From: UBA6522 sp965262365
Lineage (GTDB): Bacteria; Pseudomonadota; Gammaproteobacteria; Steroidobacterales; Rariloculaceae
Assembly: GCA_965262365.1 (NCBI GenBank)
Contig: OZ253541.1
Span: 930,001 to 994,000 of the forward strand
DNA: 64,000 bases
Direction: 5' to 3'
Part shown: piece after piece, positions 44,386 to 53,365 of the stretch
How the letters are laid out: each line of letters starts with the position of its first letter
Numbering within the stretch: position 1 is the first letter of the stretch
Program-made: the position numbers and the translations under genes
Notes under the pieces: generated by a model
Told to the model about the DNA's origin: nothing
What the model saw: the letters and a program-made list of their open reading frames with translations, nothing else
Database searches by the model: none

Positions 44386-45966
44386 TTACAGATCGCTCGA
44401 CAGCTCTTCACCGAAGTCGACAGGGGCATTCGCCTCTTTACCGATATGAGTCCATTCGTCGATCAGACGCGTGTAGATCTCCGGGTAGCGCAGCGAGAGA
44501 TCCGTCGTCTCGCTCGGATCGTCTCTCAGATTGTAGAGCTCCCAGCTACCTGAGCCGCGCGGTGGATTGCCACGCACTAACTTCCAGTCACCGCGATAGA
44601 AGGCGGAGCTGTACCACGTCCCCACACTGCTATCGTCGTGAACGACGGCCTCACTGCCGTGCAGGAGACTCAGAAATGAGCGACCACGAGCAGGCAGCAC
44701 ACTACGTCCCTCATACTCAGTACCCGGATGTGCGGAACCGGCCATTTCGAGGAACGTGGGCATCAGGTCCATCACGGTCAAGAACTCATTGTTCAAACCG
44801 CCTTTGTTCGCCAGCGATTCGTGATAAACGAACGCGGGCACACGCAGCCCTCCCTCGAGCTGCGTACCCTTGTTCCACTTGAACGGTGCACTGATCGAGT
44901 CTCCCCAGCTCCAGGTCGAGACGTATGAACCAGGTTTCCCGAGGTTTTCGTAGCTGTTGTCGACTTCCTCGTCAATGGTCCGAATCGATACATCGGCGCC
45001 GTTATCGGAAGAAAACACTATGATCGTACTATCGAACTGCCCCGATTCCCGAAGGTAGAGAATGAGCCGGCCGACGTGGAAATCCAGATTCTCGACCATG
45101 GCTGCGTGGAGTTCCATCTTCCGGGATTCGACGCGTTGCTCCTTCTCGGTATATTCGGACCACTCGGCGCTGCGCGTGTAATTCTCTAACGAGAAGCCTC
45201 CAGGCAGCACACCCATCTCGCCAGCCCGCTGTACCCGTCGTCGGGTCAACTCGTCATAACCCTGGTCGTAGACGCCGTCGTATCGATGCAGATAATGGTC
45301 GGGCACCTGCATTGGCCAGTGAGGCGAAGTTGGCGTGTACCATGCGAAGAAGGGCACGCCGTCGCCCTCGTTCTCCTGCAGATACTCGATCATTCTGTCG
45401 GTGTAGTAACGCGTCGAGTAGAAGTCTTCGGGCAAAACGACTTCCTGACCATTCTCCAGATACCGTCCCGGGCGAGTATCCAGAAAATGCTTTGCGGCAC
45501 CGCTCATCAGAACGAAGGATGAGTCGAAACCTCTTGTTGCGGCGTTATCCTCCGTGCCGTTACCGACATGCCATTTGCCCGACATGTACGTGTGGTACCC
45601 GGCATCCTTCATCAACTGGGGCAATGCGACGACATTCGGTACAAGGGCCCGGTTGTTTCCGATACCGGTCGGCGTAGCGCCTACTTCGGTGTAGGTTCCG
45701 CTCAACAGCATGGTGCGTGTCTGCGAACACGCGGGTCCGACATGGTAGTTGGTGAGTCGAACACCACCGAGTGCTAATGCATCCAGGTTCGGAGTACGAA
45801 TTTCCGATCCGAAAGAACCTATATCGGTATACCCCATATCATCCGCCATTATCAGCAGGATGTTGGGCCGATCGCTTTCCTGAGCGGAAGCCGATGGCGC
45901 TGTCAATAACCCAAGAAGGACGAAGACGCCCCCGAGTAGCACCGCCAAGTTCGCATTTTTAGTCAT
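44386..45966 (-). CDS. Exported arylsulfatase with variant formylglycine motif
   Basis: A 526-residue periplasmic S1-type sulfatase. A signal peptide (SASAQ, about residue 29) precedes the metal-binding IMADDMGYTDIG. The formylglycine cysteine is in C-S-Q-T-R, where the usual Pro/Ala is replaced by Gln. GKWHVGNG, YTPTSPHWPMQVPDHYLH, the metal pair in SSDNGADV, and GTQLEGGLRVPAFVYHE are present, so all other active-site blocks look intact. ATG 45966 is chosen because the upstream frame overlaps the end of DUF6152 protein G without signal character. It is in the minus-strand array between proteins G and F. Confidence 0.87.
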   Translation of the reverse strand: MTKNANLAVLLGGVFVLLGLLTAPSASAQESDRPNILLIMADDMGYTDIGSFGSEIRTPNLDALALGGVRLTNYHVGPACSQTRTMLLSGTYTEVGATPTGIGNNRALVPNVVALPQLMKDAGYHTYMSGKWHVGNGTEDNAATRGFDSSFVLMSGAAKHFLDTRPGRYLENGQEVVLPEDFYSTRYYTDRMIEYLQENEGDGVPFFAWYTPTSPHWPMQVPDHYLHRYDGVYDQGYDELTRRRVQRAGEMGVLPGGFSLENYTRSAEWSEYTEKEQRVESRKMELHAAMVENLDFHVGRLILYLRESGQFDSTIIVFSSDNGADVSIRTIDEEVDNSYENLGKPGSYVSTWSWGDSISAPFKWNKGTQLEGGLRVPAFVYHESLANKGGLNNEFLTVMDLMPTFLEMAGSAHPGTEYEGRSVLPARGRSFLSLLHGSEAVVHDDSSVGTWYSSAFYRGDWKLVRGNPPRGSGSWELYNLRDDPSETTDLSLRYPEIYTRLIDEWTHIGKEANAPVDFGEELSSDL

Positions 45967-46028
45967 TCGCCGAATACTCCGAGTAGTTCGTTTGGCTTTC
46001 CAGCTACAGCTAGAACTCGAATAGCGCA

Positions 46029-47051
46029 TTAGTTCGTGCAGTCGAAAGGTTCGATAGTCATCGCCGATAGCCATAGCCAGCTCTTATCGAGCACGACCGG
46101 CTCCGTGAACGTCGCCGGGTCGGTGATCGTCAATGTGTAATCGAGGCGGCCGCCGTCTTCCTGCAGTGAAAATGTCTCGACCGTTTCAACGGAGTCGCTA
46201 AGCGGAATACCGCTTGTATTGAAATGCGGCCAGCTAATACCCGTCGTCTCGGCAATCAGGATATTCCCTTCCCAGCGCCCGACTGAATAGCCGAGTGGTC
46301 GGGACTCTGCCCATTCCGGCTCGCTGCCATCCAGGTAGATCGTACGTACGGTGTCGTATTCCTCCAGCATCAATACGACATTGCCGTCCCTCTCCAGGAT
46401 CTGCATCGGATAGGGCTGCCCCATTATCGTCGGCATACCTTTCGGTGCGCAGTTGAGTGTTGGCGCGTCCGTTGCAGGATTGAACGCCTCAGCGGCTGCT
46501 TCCGCCTGTGCCGTCAGTGGATAGCTTGTGTTCCATAGTCCGCCGAGACCGCCACTGTTAATCGGCGTGCTCCAGACACGGAAGATTCCGAGATCCGGAC
46601 GAGAGCTGTCACCCGCAGCACCGAATCCCGGCCCGGTTGTGCCGAGCGCTTGTTCGGACCATCTCGGGCCATCGTTGCCCAGAACAATCTCGCTGCGATT
46701 CGGCGTAAGCAGATTGCGTACGTACATCTGATTAGATCCGTCCTTCGCGGGATTGCCCGCTACTCGAACGGTGTCGCCGACATCGATCCGCAGATCGCTA
46801 ACTCCACGCCGGCGCAAAGTGGTCAACGAGGTCATCTCGATATCCCACTGCTCAATTCGATCGCTTCCGTCCGCGGCCGTGATCGAAAAACGAACGTGGG
46901 GATTACGCCAGAGCAAGTTTGTCACAACGCCCTCAGCTTCGACCAGCCGACTCGTGTCGAACGTTCCAGCAACACTGTGGTGCGCGGTCGCGACGAACGG
47001 CAAAAGCGCCGCAGCGCTCACGAAACCTAAACGTCGCACGACATCGTTCAT
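46029..47051 (-). CDS. DUF6152-family exported protein G
   Basis: A 340-residue exported protein. The signal peptide ends PFVATA directly before His-His-Ser-Val. The N-terminal domain has GVVTNLLWRNPHVRFSITA, TTLRRRGVSDLRIDVGDTV and RVAGNPAKDG. A linker LGIFRVWSTP leads to LNCAPKGMPTIMGQPYPMQ, LGYSVGRWEGNILIAETTGIS and LTITDPATFTEPVVL, ending with PFDCTN. It is most similar to protein D. It is the first gene of the minus-strand array 47051-38178. Confidence 0.86.
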   Translation of the reverse strand: MNDVVRRLGFVSAAALLPFVATAHHSVAGTFDTSRLVEAEGVVTNLLWRNPHVRFSITAADGSDRIEQWDIEMTSLTTLRRRGVSDLRIDVGDTVRVAGNPAKDGSNQMYVRNLLTPNRSEIVLGNDGPRWSEQALGTTGPGFGAAGDSSRPDLGIFRVWSTPINSGGLGGLWNTSYPLTAQAEAAAEAFNPATDAPTLNCAPKGMPTIMGQPYPMQILERDGNVVLMLEEYDTVRTIYLDGSEPEWAESRPLGYSVGRWEGNILIAETTGISWPHFNTSGIPLSDSVETVETFSLQEDGGRLDYTLTITDPATFTEPVVLDKSWLWLSAMTIEPFDCTN

Positions 47052-47154
47052 GCGTTACTCGACGCACTCGAAGAGCTGAACCGATTCACCGGGACGCCAC
47101 AGCCAGGGGGTCACAGGCCCCGTATCCTATCATGATGATATCCGGATTCTCGGC

Positions 47155-47268
47155 CTACATGAATCTTTCCAGATCCACCATAGCCTGAAGCACGGCCATT
47201 GAAAGCTCTTTGCCTTCGGGAGGATTCTCAATGAAGACATCGGGTCCGCCCAAGCCGATAACGGGCAT
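47155..47268 (-). CDS. Possible small ORF or C-terminal gene remnant
   Basis: A 37-codon frame on the minus strand (ATG 47268, TAG 47155) reads PVIGLGGPDVFIENPPEGKE and a helical tail. The frame stays open for about 12 codons upstream of the ATG (WQFRFFL). It looks more like the end of a lost gene than a complete one. I do not recognise the family. Confidence 0.25.
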   Translation of the reverse strand: MPVIGLGGPDVFIENPPEGKELSMAVLQAMVDLERFM

Positions 47269-47301
47269 GAGAAAAAACCGGAATTGCCAAGCAATTAATT
47301 G

Positions 47302-48170
47302 TCACTTTGAAGAGACAAGCCGACCAGCCATCGGCTGGTCGGCTCGGTTCCGGGCCCTGATCCGGCGGATCCGTTGCAAACAGGTTGTAGACTGAAAGTG
47401 CGACGCTCGATCCTTATAGGCTTCGTTTAGCCCGTCGCGGTAGCGCGTAACGACGCGGAAGTTATTGACGTTGAGCATCACAGGGAAAATACCCTGCCAG
47501 TGCGGCATGCTGGTTACACCATTAAAGCCCATTCCGAGTTGGCGGCCAATCGCGCTGCAGACTCCCTCAGGCGGCGGGCAGAGGCCGTCGCGACCCCCGA
47601 CCTCCCCGACCGGAAAGTCGTACTGCAGCGTGAAGGTCACGGCCGGGTTGAACGACAACGGGCCAAGAGGCGTATCGAAACGCATGTTGGCGTGCAGATC
47701 GAGGAACTGCGTGTTGACATAGCCGATGTTCACCGGCGAGTTGAGCAGCGTCGCGATATTATTCCTCGTCGTGTCAAGAATGCCGTCGCCATTGACGTCA
47801 AAGTAGAGGGACGGATCGCTGTCGACTACCTTCCCGACGCACTTGGAGCCGTCGGGGCCGACTACTGGATACATCAGGGATCCCATCGACCCCCCGGTCT
47901 GTGTAATCGGGATGCCGTTGGCATCTCGAACATAGCACTGCGAGAGAACATTGTTCGCCGTCGTCGAGACGATCAGATCATTGAACTCGATCTGCACGAA
48001 GCTACCGCCCACGCTGATGTTGTCGTTAAAGACAAAGTCTGCGCCGAACGTCAGGTTATCCGAGGTCTGCGGCTCCAGGGCCGCGTTCGGCCGTGAGATG
48101 TAAATAATCCGACGCCGGCACCCGTGTAGAGATACGAGCCGGTGACGACCACTTCTTCCAGAGAGGCGTC
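47302..48170 (-). pseudogene. Remnant of a TonB-dependent receptor
   Basis: Close paralogue of the receptor at 50014. The first piece (about 48168-48120) encodes LEEVVVTGSYLYTG, the receptor's N-terminal box. It is joined, after loss of some 650 codons, to IIYISRPNAALEPQTSDN and a long C-terminal frame (VQIEFNDLIVSTTANNVLSQ, GLGMGFNGV-type region). Near the end the frame shifts again to SSVALSVYNLFATDPP. The long middle frame alone was 236 codons. It has neither plug nor most of the barrel. Confidence 0.85.
47318..47344 (-). terminator. Perfect 12-bp hairpin, likely intrinsic terminator
   Basis: AGCCGACCAGCC-ATC-GGCTGGTCGGCT forms a perfect 12-bp stem with a 3-base loop. On the minus strand it is followed by TTGTCTCTT. 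It sits at the end of the receptor remnant and was probably its terminator. Confidence 0.6.
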
Positions 48171-48387
48171 TTCCTCATGTTCAACCTTATCGATAGTGCC
48201 AAATTCTGTTGCTCTATTACAACAAGACATGGCTGACCTCTATTTGATGCTAGTAACAATCGTTCGAAGCTGCTATGGCGACTTCCTTCCTTTTTTCTAC
48301 CCTTTTTCCACTCCGCTTCCGAGACGCAGATCTCTCTCCTATTAAAACACCCCAATTTGTCCGACTAGGGCTGACGCCGAACAAAAG

Positions 48388-48885
48388 CTATAGTGGACTC
48401 GCGCTCGCGACTACCGTTGTAGTAGCCAAGTCAATCACGAACAATCGTGAGATGGAAAACGGGCCACTTTGTGGATTCTGTAGCTCCGGCAACGCGCCTA
48501 TATCCGGCACTGCCGTTGGCGTTCCCGAAGAGGCACCAGAGACTGAGGCACGCACTTCGTAGTGACTACCCGCGTACGCATTGAAGCACAATTCGGATAC
48601 CATAGAGTCCATCGTGGAAGTCGTAGCGCGCGCCTCTATGCAAACCCCGCGAGGCATCACTCGGATTCTACGGCTCGTCACTCGGACGGGTTCGCCACGA
48701 GCGTCATCAGCCGAAAGGATACGTGTTCTTGCTGCTGTCCGGTCGTTCGACGCGCGTGGGACGCTGATCAGTACGGTCTCACTATCGGACATTGCTGGCC
48801 CGTAATACAACTGTTGTGGTCCGCTTGCGCATGAGGCCAATGCCAGACAGAACGTCATGGCAACAACGGAATTCATCGATCTCAT
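48388..48885 (-). CDS. Small lipoprotein of unknown function
   Basis: A 165-residue protein with a lipoprotein signal (CLALASC, Cys19) and a mature part of beta-type composition with four cysteines. ATG 48885 and 48876 are both possible starts. I do not recognise a family. It is divergent from the IS1380 fragment and about 200 bp upstream of the receptor remnant on the same strand. Confidence 0.6.
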   Translation of the reverse strand: MRSMNSVVAMTFCLALASCASGPQQLYYGPAMSDSETVLISVPRASNDRTAARTRILSADDARGEPVRVTSRRIRVMPRGVCIEARATTSTMDSMVSELCFNAYAGSHYEVRASVSGASSGTPTAVPDIGALPELQNPQSGPFSISRLFVIDLATTTVVASASPL

Positions 48886-48933
48886 GTCTAATCCCTATAG
48901 TGGCAAAGCTGTCTCTAAACTCTACTCCAGAGT

Positions 48934-49165
48934 TAGCCCGGATATCTCACCAAAAAATGGAATGGGACCTCGCGAGGTGGTGGCGCGATTCGACGCCGGG
49001 CATCTGACGAGCGACGGCGGAGCCCTGTTGCTGCGGGAGGCGGACCTTCGGTTGGATTTGACGCGCCGGATCGCGGCGTGTTTCGCCGACGGGCGCCAGA
49101 GCGGGCGGGTCGAACACGGCGTGGAGGAGTTGGTGGCGCAACGGGTGCACGGGTTGGCGAAGGGG
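48934..49165 (+). mobile_element. IS1380-family left end and transposase fragment
   Basis: A 39-bp sequence at 48934-48972 (TAGCCCGGATATCTCACC...) is identical to 53051-53089 and looks like the left end of an IS1380 element. It runs directly into a transposase fragment, REVVARFDAGHLTSDGGALLL then VEHGVEELVAQRVHGLAKG. The element's promoter and first ~20 codons are deleted at the junction CCTCGCGAGGT. The fragment ends inside the DUF2272 gene. Confidence 0.78.
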
Positions 49166-49167
49166 TC

Positions 49168-49673
49168 GAGGCTCCCGGCTCGGCCCTCAGGAGTCCGCGC
49201 GGGTGGCCGACTCGATTGCTGGTTACTGGTCAACGACCTCGGACGGTAGCTGGATCATCGACCGCCAGAACGCCGTGTGGAGTGGTCCGCGCGGGATCGG
49301 CGCCGATTGGCGTGACCCCTGGTCCGCAGCATTCGTCTCCTGGGTCATGTGTGAGAGCGGCCTCGGCGATGCCAATCGATTTCAGCGCGCCATCGCCCAC
49401 CATCGGTATATTAATCAGGCGATCGAAGCGCGCGGCGACAAGCCCTCACAGGCTGCGTTCGTAGCCTACGACGTCGGCGAGTTCTCAATCGAACCCGGCG
49501 ATCTGCTCTGCTCGGCGCGACGGTCAGCTTATCGGTCGATTGAGGAGCGACGGAAGGATCTCGGCAATGGCGTACGCACTCACTGCGACATCGTGATGAA
49601 GGTGGATGCGGCGAACGATCGAATTCTCGCCATCCGGTGGGGATGGACGCACTCGAGCACACTCCGACCATGA
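49168..49673 (+). pseudogene. DUF2272 protein remnant, truncated at both ends
   Basis: The frame encodes ESARVADSIAGYWSTTSDGS, WSAAFVSWVMCESGLGDAN, AHHRYINQAIEARG and EFSIEPGDLLCSARRSAYRS, the conserved core of DUF2272 proteins (CHAP-like amidase fold with Cys in LLCSAR and His). The N-terminus with any export signal is cut by the IS1380 fragment. The C-terminal end (DIVMKVDAANDRI) breaks off in unrelated residues. GTG 49203 could still start translation. Confidence 0.72.
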
Positions 49674-50013
49674 GAGCCCTAAGGGAACGCGGTCACAGCT
49701 TGGACTGGCTACCGCTCGACTGACTCGAGTCGTCCGCGTGCCTCGTACCCCGAATGGCATTCGATTTTTTTCGCTTCTCGCCGCGATAATTCGAAATAGA
49801 TACTTACGCTTACCATCGGATCAATTCTGCAAAGGTTCGCTAACCCCTTCATAAACCATGAAATAATGACCACTCGAACCCACTCCGGCATCTGTGTCGC
49901 AGCATTGAAACGCCTGGGCCACTCGCGTACCATACTATCGGAATACTTGTAGCGCTCGCGCAACAGAAGAGCATCGCTTCAGACATGCACTGCACACCAT
50001 AGGGGACTCAGTA
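49674..50013. other. Intergenic region before the TonB receptor
   Basis: About 340 bp with no convincing gene. The AT-richer stretch around 49760-49870 is a plausible promoter region for the receptor. No operator or hairpin was recognised. Confidence 0.35.
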
Positions 50014-53000
50014 ATGTTCGAATCTGGCAAACTTTCTTACAGTGCCATCGTCGGCACTTGCATCGCGGCACTCTCCCTCCCGCTCCAGGCTCAGGAAGAT
50101 CAGGGCGCGGAGTTGGAGGAGATCGTCGTCACCGGCTCCTTTCTCTACACCGGCATCGACTCGCCGTCACCGGTTTCGGTGCTTTCGGGCGAGGACATGG
50201 TGGCTTACGCGCCACCCGATCTCGTCAGCTTCTTCATCAACAACGTTCCGCAGAACTTCGAGGACGATATCGGCAGCCAGATCGAAAATGATGGCCAGAG
50301 CCGGGCGCGTTCGGACCGTAACGCGACGATCAATCTGCGCGGTCTCGGAGATATGAACACGCTCGTCGTGCTGAACGGGCGTCGCACAATCTCCTATCCG
50401 AGCCCGACCGGCACCGGCTGGTACCGCACCGCGATCAACTCGCTCGTGCCGCGGATTGCGGTGCAGCGGACCGAGCTGTTGCTCGACGGCGGCTCGGCCA
50501 CCTTCGGTTCCGACCCGGTGGCCGGCGTGGTTAACTTCGTCACTCGCAACGACTTCCGCGGCTTCGACATGAGTATCAACAGTCGGACGCTGACAGAGGC
50601 TCCCGATGCCAAGAACGCGAGCGTTTCAGCGATCTTCGGCGCCGGTACCGATGACACGAGCATCATCGTGGCCATGGAGTTTCACCAGGAGGATCTGGTT
50701 GAGGTCATCGACGTCTCTCCGGAATTCGACGCCTTCCAGGCGAACCCCGACGTCACGTACCAAACGGGCTACGGGCTCGAAGCTAACGAAACCCTGGAGT
50801 ATCGCAACGCGGGGGGCGGCGCCCGATACGTCGATCCCGACTGCGGCAACCCGGCCTTCGGCGGACCGTTTTTTGCGGGTTGGCTCATAGACGATCAGCC
50901 GCTTGTGCTGGACTCCGCGGTGGAAGTGTCCGACTACGCGTCTGCTACCGCCTGTGGGCGGCCGTACGACAACGGCCTTTTTGACGACGCCGGCAGGCTG
51001 CTCAACAACAATGTCAAACAAATCAACCTATTCTCCCGCGCCGAGCACCACTTAAGCGATGCGTTGCGGGTCAACGCCGAGATCGGCTACAGCCGCCAGC
51101 GATACGACGACATCGATCAGTGGGGCGACAACGGTTCCCAAGGATGGCTCATAGAACAGAACGCACTGGGCCCCGAGTTCGCGATTCCGGCCAACCATCC
51201 GGGCCTGGTCCGCGCACAGACGCTACGGCCGGGTTTCGGCATGGGCCAGCCCGTCTACGCCCGCGACGAGACGCTGCCGTTTCTGAGTGAGATGCCCGCG
51301 TTCAGTCAAAACGATCTGTTCCGCGCAGCGTTCGGCGTCGAAGGCGACATCAATTCCAACTGGACATGGCTGCTCGACGGTTCTGCCCAGTACAGCGATC
51401 TCCGCGCTGGCGTCCGTGACGTGGTCCTCGACCGCTATTCGCCGGCCATCAGCGGGCTGGGTGGACCGGACTGTCTCCCAGCCACCGGGACACCGGGCAT
51501 GGGCGAGTGTTACTTCTACAATCCGTTCATGAGCTCGGCGCTGCCTGATGCGGCATCGCGGCAAACGAATCTCTCCCAGACCGGTCTAACCAACCACCCG
51601 GATCTGCTGGGCTGGCTGATTCCGTTGCGCACGGATGTTTTCGAAGGCGAGCTCTTCACCCTGGACGCGCGCATCACGGGCCAGTTCGGCGATTTGCCGG
51701 GCGGGCAGATCGGTCTCGCCGCCGGCATCGCTTACCGCGAAGAAGAGGTCGGGCGCGATGCCGACGCCATGGTCAATGCCGGCGAGATGGCCACGCTCGG
51801 CGTCTTTAACGACTTCCGCGGCAGCCAACAAGTGAATTCGGTGTATTTCGAGCTGGCCTTGCCGGTCCACGAGGACGTCAATGTCCAGGTCGCCGGACGC
51901 CAGGAAGAGTACGACATTGGCTTCAGCGAGTTCTCACCGAAGATTGCCGCGCTCTGGACGCCGACCGATCGGTTGACGCTGCGTGCTTCCTGGGGTACCT
52001 CGTTCAAAGGGCCTTCGATCAGCCAATCGGCGGCGGAGACGATCTTCACCGGCATGGGCCCGCCGCGCACAACCGTCAGCGGTATGACATATGGCATGGG
52101 TCCCGGCACTGGGTTCATTTATATTTCGAAGCCGAACTCGGCCCTCGATCCCCAGACGTCGGACAACATCTCGTTTGGCGCCGACTTTGTCGTCAACGAC
52201 CGGATCAGCGTGGGCGCTAGCCTCGTACAGATCGACATCGAGGATCTGATCGTCTCGACGACGGCGAACAATGTGCTCTCGCAATGCTACGTTCGCGATG
52301 CCAACGGCATCCCGTTCACGCAGACCGGAATGAGCAATGCCTCGCTCATGTATCCGGTCGTCGGCCCCGACGGCTCCAAGTGCGTCGGTACGGTGATCGA
52401 CACTGATCCGTCCCTCTACTTCGATGTCGATGGGGATGGCGTTCTCGACACGACCCGGCAAAATATCGCTACGCTGCTCAACTCGCCGGTGAACATCGGT
52501 TATATCGACACGCAGTTCTTCGATTTGAATGCCAACATGAACTTCGATACACCGATAGGCTCATTGAACTTCCGACCCTCCCTGACCTTCACGCTGAAGT
52601 ACGACTTCCCGCTCGGGGATATCGGGGGTCGCGACGGTCTGTGCAGCGACGGCGTCTGTAGTGGGATCGGCCGTAGCTTCGGCATGGGTTTCAACGGTGT
52701 AACGGACATGCCCCACTGGCAGGGGGTCTTCCCCGCGACGCTCAACGTCAACAACCAAGACATTCGCGTTGTTGCGCGCTACCGCGACGGGCTGAACAAC
52801 GCCATTGAGGATTTGCCGCAAGATGAGTTCCTGACTGCCAGGTGGGAACGCGACGAGGGTCAGTTGACGATCGACGTCAATTGGGCCTACCGGTTCAACC
52901 AGGGATCGAGCGTTGCGCTTTCGGTCTACAACCTGATTTCTTCGGATCCGCCCGCTCAGGACGCTCAGCGTTTCAACCAGCGTAGACGTGAGATCGGCCT

Positions 53001-53031
53001 TCAGTTCCGGCACTCGTTCGACTCCAGCTGA
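50014..53031 (+). CDS. TonB-dependent receptor, large barrel
   Basis: A 1005-residue outer-membrane receptor. A signal peptide (LPLQAQED) precedes the TonB-box-like LEEIVVTGSFLYTGIDSPSP, then a plug with INLRGLGDMNTLVVLNGRR, LLLDGGSATFGSDPVAGVVN and a large barrel. Features such as FDVDGDGVLDTTRQNIATL and TLNVNNQDIRVVARYRDGL are typical of the long receptors of sugar/peptide-scavenging gammaproteobacteria. The ligand is unknown. It is intact and has a decayed paralogue at 47302. IS1380 left-end copies lie on both sides in the same orientation. Confidence 0.9.
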   Translation: MFESGKLSYSAIVGTCIAALSLPLQAQEDQGAELEEIVVTGSFLYTGIDSPSPVSVLSGEDMVAYAPPDLVSFFINNVPQNFEDDIGSQIENDGQSRARSDRNATINLRGLGDMNTLVVLNGRRTISYPSPTGTGWYRTAINSLVPRIAVQRTELLLDGGSATFGSDPVAGVVNFVTRNDFRGFDMSINSRTLTEAPDAKNASVSAIFGAGTDDTSIIVAMEFHQEDLVEVIDVSPEFDAFQANPDVTYQTGYGLEANETLEYRNAGGGARYVDPDCGNPAFGGPFFAGWLIDDQPLVLDSAVEVSDYASATACGRPYDNGLFDDAGRLLNNNVKQINLFSRAEHHLSDALRVNAEIGYSRQRYDDIDQWGDNGSQGWLIEQNALGPEFAIPANHPGLVRAQTLRPGFGMGQPVYARDETLPFLSEMPAFSQNDLFRAAFGVEGDINSNWTWLLDGSAQYSDLRAGVRDVVLDRYSPAISGLGGPDCLPATGTPGMGECYFYNPFMSSALPDAASRQTNLSQTGLTNHPDLLGWLIPLRTDVFEGELFTLDARITGQFGDLPGGQIGLAAGIAYREEEVGRDADAMVNAGEMATLGVFNDFRGSQQVNSVYFELALPVHEDVNVQVAGRQEEYDIGFSEFSPKIAALWTPTDRLTLRASWGTSFKGPSISQSAAETIFTGMGPPRTTVSGMTYGMGPGTGFIYISKPNSALDPQTSDNISFGADFVVNDRISVGASLVQIDIEDLIVSTTANNVLSQCYVRDANGIPFTQTGMSNASLMYPVVGPDGSKCVGTVIDTDPSLYFDVDGDGVLDTTRQNIATLLNSPVNIGYIDTQFFDLNANMNFDTPIGSLNFRPSLTFTLKYDFPLGDIGGRDGLCSDGVCSGIGRSFGMGFNGVTDMPHWQGVFPATLNVNNQDIRVVARYRDGLNNAIEDLPQDEFLTARWERDEGQLTIDVNWAYRFNQGSSVALSVYNLISSDPPAQDAQRFNQRRREIGLQFRHSFDSS

Positions 53032-53050
53032 TGCCGCTCTGAAACGAGTC

Positions 53051-53205
53051 TAGCCCGGATATCTCACCAAAAAATGGAATGGGACCTCGATTTGTCGGAT
53101 AATGTGAGTTAGTTCAATCACTTACATTAGACCGACGGAGAGGTCCCATGGCGACACGGTGTACCCCGACACAACTTCCATTTCATCCCTTCGGACGTCG
53201 CGAGG
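53051..53205 (+). mobile_element. IS1380-family left end with transposase start
   Basis: The 39-bp end sequence (53051-53089) is followed by the leader and the first codons of the transposase at ATG 53148: MATRCTPTQLPFHPFGRREV, which matches IS1380 starts. After that the frame diverges. The piece complements the one at 48934, which lacks this start. Confidence 0.72.
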
Positions 53206-53365
53206 TTCCCGGCGCCCAATATCTATACGAGAAGTTGTACTGCGGGCCGAACCGGCCCGCGCTTCCTCCGCAGCTGCAGACATCCCGAGGCAAGGCCATA
53301 CCTGGAGATCGGTCGTTGCGTGCCACCAGCGCGACAGAGCTGTGACAGCGCAGACGCTCTCGGCC

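Noticed and set aside
49709..49963. 84-codon minus-strand frame before the TonB receptor
   Set aside because: No family, no ribosome site, and it lies where the receptor promoter should be.
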